Source: Thecamonas trahens ATCC 50062
Taxonomy: Eukaryota; Apusozoa; Apusomonadida; Apusomonadidae
Direction: 5' to 3'
Assembly: GCF_000142905.1 (NCBI RefSeq)
Contig: NW_013657662.1
Span: 183,248 to 247,247 of the forward strand
Length of the DNA: 64,000 nt
Shown here piece by piece: positions 58,561 to 64,000 of this stretch. Positions within the stretch are counted from its first letter, which is position 1, and every line of letters begins with the position of its first letter. Under the pieces are notes generated by a model. The model was given only the letters and a program-made list of their open reading frames with translations. It made no database searches and was not told the origin of the DNA. The position numbers and the translations under genes were made by a program.

Positions 58561-58940
58561 GGTGAGTGAAGGCCAAAGGGGTGGCCGTGGTGAGGTGTAG
58601 GTATAGGTGGGGAGGAAGGGGGGGGGGGTAGGGGGGGGAGTGGGGTGGCGGTCGGGTCGTCCAGTCTCGGCTGTGCCTGCAGCGGGGGGCCACCACCGCC
58701 AACGGTTTGTCGACAGGGCGTGCCGGCGACGGCAGCCAGCCGGGGCAGCCAGCCAGCTGGGGCAGCCAGCCAGCCGGGGCAGCCAGCCAGCCGGGGCAGC
58801 CAGACGGCCACGGTTGGTGGCGGTGGCACTTCCTTCGGTGACACCAACCACACACTGCCCTCCCCCTCTACTGGGTCGGGCTGTGGCGGCAGCATACTCC
58901 TCCCCCCTTCCCCTCCTCCTTTTTTTACAAAGTACCTTTG
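58561..58940. promoter_or_regulatory. Divergent intergenic region with 17-bp tandem repeat
   Basis: 380 bp between the pseudocaspase gene (minus) and the acyl-CoA dehydrogenase gene (plus). It contains about four copies of a 17-bp unit (CGGGGCAGCCAGCCAGC) at about 58732-58807, a G run near 58619 and a T run just before the plus-strand ATG. No gene is visible. Confidence 0.5.
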
Positions 58941-60266
58941 ATGATGATGTCTGTGGCTTGTGTGCGTACGGCGGTTCGGTCCGCCGCCATGGCTGGCAGG
59001 GCAGCTGTTGCGGGTGGAGGCGTGGTCGGCCAGCGGCAGGCGCTGAGCACCTCGGCTGGCTTGCGCGAGGAGGCCGGCGAGGAGCGGATCGAACCTGCCG
59101 ATGCCGAGAGTCTGATGCAGATCGGAACTCGGCGGATCCTGTCTGCGGAGCATGACGAGTACCGGCGCGGGGTGCGTGCGTTCTTCCAGGATCAGGTGGC
59201 GCCGTTCCACGACGAGTGGGAGGCGGCAGGGCAAGTGCCGCGCGAGCTGTGGACGGCGGCGGGCGAGGCTGGGCTGCTCGGGGTGGGGGTGCCCGAGGCC
59301 GAGGGCGGAGTGGGCGCCGACATTCGGTACTCTGCAGTGGTGTGGGAGGAGCAGAGCTACTCGAACTGCTCCGGCCCGGGCTTTGCGCTGCACTCGGACA
59401 TTGTGCTGCCGTATCTGGTCCACTACGGGACGGCCGAGCAGAAGGCCAAGTACGTCCCGCCGATGATCACCGGCGAGGCTATCGGCGCCATCGCCATGAC
59501 TGAGCCCAACACCGGGTCGGACTTGCAGGGCGTGGCGACCAAGGCCGTGCAGGTTGACGACGACACGTTCAAGATCTCGGGCTCCAAGACGTACATCACT
59601 AACGGCGCCCTCGCCGACACGGTCATCGTGGTCACTCGGACCGGGCAGCCGGACAAGCGCGGCGGTGGACTCACCCTGTTTGTTGTCGAGGATGGGATGA
59701 AGGGCTTCTCGCGCGGGCGCAAGCTCAAGAAGATGGGCCTCCATGCGCAGGACACGTCCGAGCTCGTGTTCGAGGACGTGCTCGTGTCAAAGAAGGAACA
59801 CATGCTCGGCCAGGAAGGCGGCGGCTTTTACCACCTCATGACCGAACTCCCGCAGGAGCGGCTGATTGTGGCTGGCGCCGGCATTGCCGCCGCCGAGGCC
59901 GCCTACGAATGGACCCGCGCGTTTGTCAACGAGCGCAAGGCCTTTGGCCAGCAGATCAAGCGATTCCAGGCCCTCGCCCACCGCCTCGCCGAGGTCAAGA
60001 CCAACGTGGTCATCGGTCGCACCTTTGTCGACTCGTGCCTCGAGCTCCACGCCCAGGGCCGCTTCACCTCGCAGATGGCCTCGATGGCCAAGTACTGGGC
60101 CACTGACCTGCAGAACGAGGTCGTCGACGTTGGCGTCCAGATGCACGGCGGCGCCGGGTTCATGGAGGAGTACCCGATTTGCAAGGCATACCGTGATGCC
60201 CGTGTCCAGCCCATCTACGCCGGCACCAACGAGATGATGAAGGAGCTCATTGCTCGCACCATCTAG
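58941..60266 (+). CDS. ACADL: Long-chain acyl-CoA dehydrogenase, mitochondrial
   Basis: A 441-residue flavoenzyme for the first step of mitochondrial beta-oxidation (acyl-CoA plus FAD/ETF to trans-2-enoyl-CoA). The N-terminal ~40 residues, rich in Arg/Ala/Ser, fit a mitochondrial presequence. The core matches LCAD throughout: AIAMTEPNTGSDLQGVATKA (signature 1), ISGSKTYITNGALADTVIVV, YHLMTELPQERLIVAGAGIA with the Glu of the PQERL helix that serves as catalytic base in LCAD/IVD-type enzymes, NERKAFGQQIKRFQALAHRL (signature 2), DVGVQMHGGAGFMEEYPICK, ARVQPIYAGTNEMMKELIAR. The MCAD-type Glu is replaced (YAGT), consistent with the LCAD subtype. Three consecutive ATGs begin at 58941. Clean single exon. 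Confidence 0.93.
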   Translation: MMMSVACVRTAVRSAAMAGRAAVAGGGVVGQRQALSTSAGLREEAGEERIEPADAESLMQIGTRRILSAEHDEYRRGVRAFFQDQVAPFHDEWEAAGQVPRELWTAAGEAGLLGVGVPEAEGGVGADIRYSAVVWEEQSYSNCSGPGFALHSDIVLPYLVHYGTAEQKAKYVPPMITGEAIGAIAMTEPNTGSDLQGVATKAVQVDDDTFKISGSKTYITNGALADTVIVVTRTGQPDKRGGGLTLFVVEDGMKGFSRGRKLKKMGLHAQDTSELVFEDVLVSKKEHMLGQEGGGFYHLMTELPQERLIVAGAGIAAAEAAYEWTRAFVNERKAFGQQIKRFQALAHRLAEVKTNVVIGRTFVDSCLELHAQGRFTSQMASMAKYWATDLQNEVVDVGVQMHGGAGFMEEYPICKAYRDARVQPIYAGTNEMMKELIARTI

Positions 60267-60379
60267 ACCTGTCCGTGCTACTCTTTTACACACACACTGT
60301 CTCTCACGTCCGTGCCCGTCCACTCTTGTCCACTCCCGCCTCTCGGGCTTGATTTTGCACGGCCTCTTCAGCGTAAGAC

Positions 60380-60984
60380 TCACATGGTCCAGCGGTTCTT
60401 GCACTCTTCGTTGCAGCAGACAAAGAACAGCGTCATGGTATCGCCGGTCTTGATGTGACTCTGGAAGAAGACAGCCTCCTCGCCGCCGCACGAGGCGCAC
60501 TTTGTCTGGAACGACCGCGGCAGGGTCGGGTCGCTGATGACCTCGTCTGTGATCTGGCTTGCGGTACTGCAGAGAACGGAGGGAGGGTGAGTTGGCAGCG
60601 AGGGAGGGAGGGGGAGGGGGCAGGAGGGGGGTAGGGGGGGGGGGGGAGGGGAGGGGGAGGGGGGGAGGACGTACTCCTCGGCGCGGCGGACGACCTTGCG
60701 GGTGAAGACCTTCATGGACGAAGCAGGGCCCACAAAGTCACAGGTCATGCACTCGAGGTTGAGCACAAACTGTCCGTCATTGTCCTGCGAGCACTTTGGG
60801 TGCAGAAGGTTGTTGCTGTAGGAGGAGAGGGGGGAAGGGAGTGGTGAGTGCGACTCGTGGCGACGGCAGCAGGGAGGGGAGGGGAGGGAGGGAGGGAGGG
60901 GGAGGGGGGGAAGGAGGGGAGGAGGGGGAAGGAGAAGGGAGAAAGGGAGGGGGAAGGGGCATACCACTCGACACAGAACTCCAT
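60380..60984 (-). CDS. POLR2I: RNA polymerase II subunit RPB9
   Basis: A 115-residue Pol II subunit in three exons: 60965-60984 (20 nt, MEFCVE plus TG), 60675-60815 and 60380-60566. Introns of 149 and 108 nt have donors GTATGC and GTACGT and acceptors ACAG and GCAG, both phase 2. The first join completes CVEC, giving the N-terminal zinc ribbon CVECNNLLHP ... LECMTCDFVG. The second exon junction gives EDTASQITDEVISDPTLPRS. The C-terminal TFIIS-like ribbon is CASCGGEEAVFFQSH with DTMTLFFVCCNEECKNRW. Both ribbons and the DPTLPR motif are intact. RPB9 acts in start-site choice, elongation and proofreading. Length agrees with the family (about 113-125). Confidence 0.93.
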
Positions 60985-61612
60985 GGGCGGGGGGGGGGGC
61001 GGGGCCTCGGTCGCCAAGACGAGTCGTGTGCGGGCTGGATAGGGGAGGTGTCGCCAGCGGGGGTGGCTGGGTGGCGGGGTGATCGGGTGGTGGTGGCTGG
61101 GTGATCGGGTGGTGGCTTTGGGCACGGCTACCACCGACAGAGACCACAATTTCGGTCTGCCTGCCATGCCTTTACCCTCGAGTCGTCCCTATCGGAAGGT
61201 GGCGTGAGGGTGAAGAGAAACTGGTCACCGAGCCTGGATTAGTCACCGCACCCTTGCAGAAATCTGTGGCAACCGGTGCGCGTTTGCTTGATCAGCAAAA
61301 TGGAATTGTCCCAGGCGCGCCCAAGGTATATGCATTGGTCCACCAACCGCAACGCATGGGTGAGCATCACCGATTTAAACCCATAAGCATGGCCTGCATT
61401 TGGTTTCCACCCAATTGCTCTTGGAATTGCGGTGCTTGGTGCAGATGGTCAGGACGAGGGCCGAGAGGAGCCCGGCTCGGCGACGAACATGGCACGGCAG
61501 CCGACCGAGCGCGGCTCGGCGGTGGCGTCGGCGGTGCCAACAAAACCGGCCATGCGGCGGCGAGGCGGCATCTACAACGTTTGCCACACACAAGAACCCA
61601 AACAACAACAAC
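60985..61612. promoter_or_regulatory. Divergent intergenic region
   Basis: 628 bp, the longest non-coding spacer in the window, between RPB9 (minus) and the helicase (plus). The RPB9-proximal part has a G run at 60990-61000 and GGTGGTGGCTGGGTGATCGG-type repeats (61060-61125). 61200-61440 has noticeably lower GC. The helicase-proximal end carries an AACAACAAC leader at 61600-61612. No tRNA, snRNA or ORF with homology was found by eye. Confidence 0.45.
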
Positions 61613-62874
61613 ATGAACACGGATAGCAAGATTACGACGACAGAGAGCATCGCGACGGCAGGCAGCGATGGATACGACCAGTGCGCGGCGGCGGCGGGGT
61701 GGCCGGGGAGTTGACCAAGGAGTACGAGACTTTTGACGACATGGGGCTCGCCGACGAGATCCTCCACGGGCTGTATGCGTATGGCTACGAGAACCCGTCG
61801 CGGATCCAGACGCTGGGAATTGTGCCCATTGCCAAGGGCCGTGACATTGTGGCGCAGTCGCAGAGTGGGACCGGCAAGACGGCGACGTTTGTCATCGGCG
61901 CGCTGCAGCAGATGGTCAACACGGGAACGGTGAGCGACGGCATGCCGCGCCTGCTGATTCTAGAGCCGACGCGCGAGCTGGCGCTTCAGAGCGCGGGTGT
62001 GGTCGAGGACCTCGGCTCCTACCTCGACGTGGGGGTGACGACGTGCATCGGCGGCTTGAGGCGGTGGGACAACATCAGCGAGCTGCGGCGGAAGCGGCCA
62101 GGGGTAGTGGTGGGGACGCCCGGGCGGGTGCTCGACCTGGCCGGCGCCGGCGAGCTCGACCTCTCGGCCATCAACCGGCTGGTGCTCGACGAGGCCGACG
62201 AGATGCTCTCGATGGGCTTTGTCGAGGCCATGTACGAGGTGGTGCGCCAGCTTTCGGACGCGGCTACGATTGCGCTTGTCTCGGCCACCCTCGATGATGG
62301 CGTGCTCGCCATCGCCGACAAGATGCTGCGCAGCCCGGTGCGGATTCTGCTCGAGCGCGACGAGGTGACTCTTGAGGGAATCGACCAGTACTACGTCATG
62401 GTTGAACGGCAGGAGCACAAGCTCTCTACACTGCTTGACCTCTACGCCACCATCTCGGTCTCGCAGACGGTCATCTTCTGCAACACCCGCCATGGGGTTG
62501 AGGCGCTGGCGGCTGCCCTCGACGCCGAGGACCATACCGTGGCGTACGTCCACTCGGAGATGCCACTCGAGGAGCGGCGCGACATCCTGGCGGCCTTTTC
62601 CACCGGCGCGGCGCGGATCCTGCTCGCCACCGACCTCCTCGCCCGCGGTATTGACGTCCAGTCGGTCTCGCTCGTCATCAACTACGACATGACCCGCAAC
62701 AACCGTGAGAACTATGTCCACCGCATCGGCCGTGGCGGCCGCTTCGGCCGCAAGGGCGTCGCCATCTCATTCGTGCAGCCGGCAGACACCCGTGAGGTCC
62801 GCGACATCGAGGCCTTCTACGCCACAACTATCCACCCGCTTCCGGCGGCGCTCGACACCGTCTTTGCCAGGTAG
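61613..62874 (+). CDS. eIF4A-type DEAD-box RNA helicase (possible frameshift)
   Basis: A 420-residue ATP-dependent RNA helicase close to eIF4A/FAL1. Q-motif region YETFDDMGLADEILHGLYAY with NPSRIQ; motif I AQSQSGTGKT; Ia PTRELA; GG; TPGR; motif II DEAD (VLDEADEML); motif III SAT; motif IV VIFCNTRHGVEAL; motif V ATDLLARGIDVQ; motif VI HRIGRGGRFGRKG. All motifs are intact. The long frame has no ATG at its 5' end (first codon GTG 61681, stop TAG 61624 upstream). ATG 61613 (MNTDSKITTTESIATAGS) lies in the other frame and joins if one G is added in the G4 run 61696-61699 (AAAAG to GVAGELTKEYETF). An intron is an alternative, but no good donor was seen. It could serve translation, rRNA maturation or the exon junction complex. 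Confidence 0.85.
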
Positions 62875-62950
62875 GGGAGAGGCGAGACAACAGCAACAAA
62901 GAACTTCACACATCACCTGAGGCGAGGCAGAGCCGGCAGCAAGTACCTGC

Positions 62951-63823
62951 TTACTGCGACGATGGCGGAGGCGCGCCGCCGCGGGCAGCCTTGGCGGCGT
63001 CCTCCTGGCGCTTGAGCGCGACGCCGCGCTGGTAGATGTGCTGCGCAGCGGCCGGGTTGGCCGGCACGCCCTCGGCGTGCATGAGGCACTCGGCAAAGGC
63101 GATGCAGCCCTGAGACGAGCCCTTCTCACAGGCGATGCGGTAGTACTTGGCGCCCTTGGCCTTGTCGAGCGCGACGCCGTTGCCGGTAAAGTGTGAGACG
63201 CCGAGGAGGAAGCAGCCGTCGGCCGAGCCGAGGCGGCAGGCCTTGCCAAACATGGCTGTCGCCCGCAGGTTGTCCTTCTCCACGCCGGTCCCGTGCAGGT
63301 AGGCCGAGCCGAGCGAGAAGCAGGCTGCGATGGACTCGAGGTTGCAGCCCTTTTGCAGGAACTTGACCATGTCTGCGGTCTCCTTGACGACGGCGGCGGT
63401 GCGGGCGGCATTGAGGCAGCCGGTGGCGTCGTCGAGCGAGCATGACTTTGCGAAAAAGTCTGCGGCGGCATCGGCGTCCTTCTCCACGCCCGAGCCGGTC
63501 TGATACATGATGCCGAGGTTGTTGCACGAGCCGCCCTCGCCGAGGTTGCACGCCTTCTCAAACGAGGCAAGTGCATCAGGCATGGAGACCGGAGTGCCTG
63601 AACCATGGTACTGGGTCAGGCCCAGATGGTAGCACCCATCGGGCAGCGAGGCATCGCAAGCCCGACGGAAGTACTCGACCGCCTTCTCCTTGTTCACCGC
63701 CACGTCCTTGCCCAGCAGGTACCGCACCCCGAGGTTGTTGCACGCCTCACCATCCTGTCCACCACACTTGTTCTCGAGCTCTTCCAGCAGATCAGATGTG
63801 TCGAGGATGTGTGACTGGTCGAA
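62951..63823 (-). CDS. Sel1-like repeat protein (COA7/HcpB-like), 5' exon missing
   Basis: The 3' exon encodes 290 residues of Sel1-like (SLR) repeats with paired cysteines: ACNNLGVRYLLGKDVAVNKE, YHLGLTQYHGSGTPVSM, CNNLGIMYQTGSGVEKDADA, CFSLGSAYLHGTGVEKDNLR, CFLLGVSHFTGNGVALDKAK. Cysteines spaced as in Helicobacter cysteine-rich proteins and in COA7, the mitochondrial intermembrane-space factor for cytochrome oxidase assembly, suggest disulfide-bonded repeats. The exon starts at an acceptor (ACAG before TTCGACCAGTCAC at 63823), phase 0, with no ATG upstream in frame, so the start exon lies near or beyond the right edge. It is convergent with the helicase (76 bp). Confidence 0.75.
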   Translation of the reverse strand, partial: FDQSHILDTSDLLEELENKCGGQDGEACNNLGVRYLLGKDVAVNKEKAVEYFRRACDASLPDGCYHLGLTQYHGSGTPVSMPDALASFEKACNLGEGGSCNNLGIMYQTGSGVEKDADAAADFFAKSCSLDDATGCLNAARTAAVVKETADMVKFLQKGCNLESIAACFSLGSAYLHGTGVEKDNLRATAMFGKACRLGSADGCFLLGVSHFTGNGVALDKAKGAKYYRIACEKGSSQGCIAFAECLMHAEGVPANPAAAQHIYQRGVALKRQEDAAKAARGGAPPPSSQ

Positions 63824-64000
63824 CTGTGTTCAGGAGGGCATGGGGAGGGCGTGGTGAGGGAGAGGATGATGGAGATTGACGCGCCAAGGTGGGCGGGGGG
63901 GGGGGGGGGGGGGGAGGGGAGGGGGGGTGGGGGGAGGGGTGGGAGGGGAGGGGAGGGGGACGGACAGAGTGGGGAGTTGGGGAGCTTGTTGACAAGTGGG
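63824..64000 (-). other. Probable intron with 20-base poly-G run
   Basis: Upstream (on the minus strand) of the Sel1-repeat exon. It is C-rich on the sense strand with a G run on plus at about 63895-63914, like the other introns here. GTCCGT near 63964 (minus) is a possible non-consensus donor; the true 5' exon may be outside the window. Confidence 0.4.

Noticed and set aside
61200-61440. Possible tRNA or snRNA in the RPB9-helicase spacer
   Set aside because: Lower GC attracted attention, but no cloverleaf, A/B box pair or U6-like motif could be drawn.
25038-61699. Programmed -1 ribosomal frameshifting as the main explanation
   Set aside because: No shared slippery heptamer or downstream structure; only run length is common. 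Kept as a minority hypothesis.

Overview
This window is nuclear DNA from a gene-dense, very GC-rich free-living eukaryote. It carries spliceosomal GT-AG introns, an RNA polymerase II subunit (RPB9), a THO complex subunit, a Golgi syntaxin, a kinesin-1 with its autoinhibitory IAK tail motif, and a mitochondrial ribosomal protein (uL24m). The mix (kinesin-1, MFSD12, TTC13, long-chain acyl-CoA dehydrogenase, NKAP and LEDGF-like PWWP proteins, with bacterial-type MFS and DCC proteins) suggests a unicellular relative of opisthokonts and amoebozoans. An apusomonad such as Thecamonas trahens is my best guess. That is inference only; no rRNA or organelle marker is present. I saw no CRISPR array, insertion sequence, virus, rRNA or tRNA gene.

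Layout. 1-11,200 holds three RNA-processing genes (THOC2 on the minus strand, NKAP, and a two-RRM U2AF2-like protein that runs into a 935-base N gap), plus a C2/SnoaL-like protein and a Lys-rich/acidic protein. 11,300-24,900 holds a giant type II membrane protein, uL24m, a TTC13-like protein, an F-box/ankyrin protein, an MFSD12-like transporter, an F-box/WD40 protein and a small basic ORF. 25,000-38,000 holds an HTTM membrane protein, a membrane-anchored tryparedoxin-like protein, two coiled-coil proteins, a voltage-sensor/RasGEF fusion and a claudin-like tetraspan protein. 38,600-53,000 holds a protein with FxPxI modules, kinesin-1, a two-TM protein, syntaxin-5, a bacterial-type MFS carrier, a PWWP+IBD protein, a repeat-rich coiled-coil protein and an HTTM-DCC protein. 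53,300-64,000 holds a PH-domain protein, a TPR-pseudocaspase, a long-chain acyl-CoA dehydrogenase, RPB9, an eIF4A-type helicase and a Sel1-repeat protein cut by the right edge.

Genes are often arranged as divergent pairs sharing 200-600 bp and as tail-to-tail pairs separated by 6-110 bp. Introns are few (ten resolved), short (92-351 nt), placed near the 5' end of genes and mostly begin GTAYGY. Introns and 5' leaders carry long G or C runs and some CA microsatellites.

Two points matter most. First, the gene at 31,225-35,229 joins a complete four-helix voltage sensor to a complete Ras guanine-nucleotide exchange module; I know of no characterised protein like it. Second, seven genes contain nine apparent -1 frameshifts. 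Each lies in a mononucleotide run and each is cured by one extra base of that run. Homopolymer undercalls in the assembly are the likeliest cause, and a gene finder will split these genes or invent introns.
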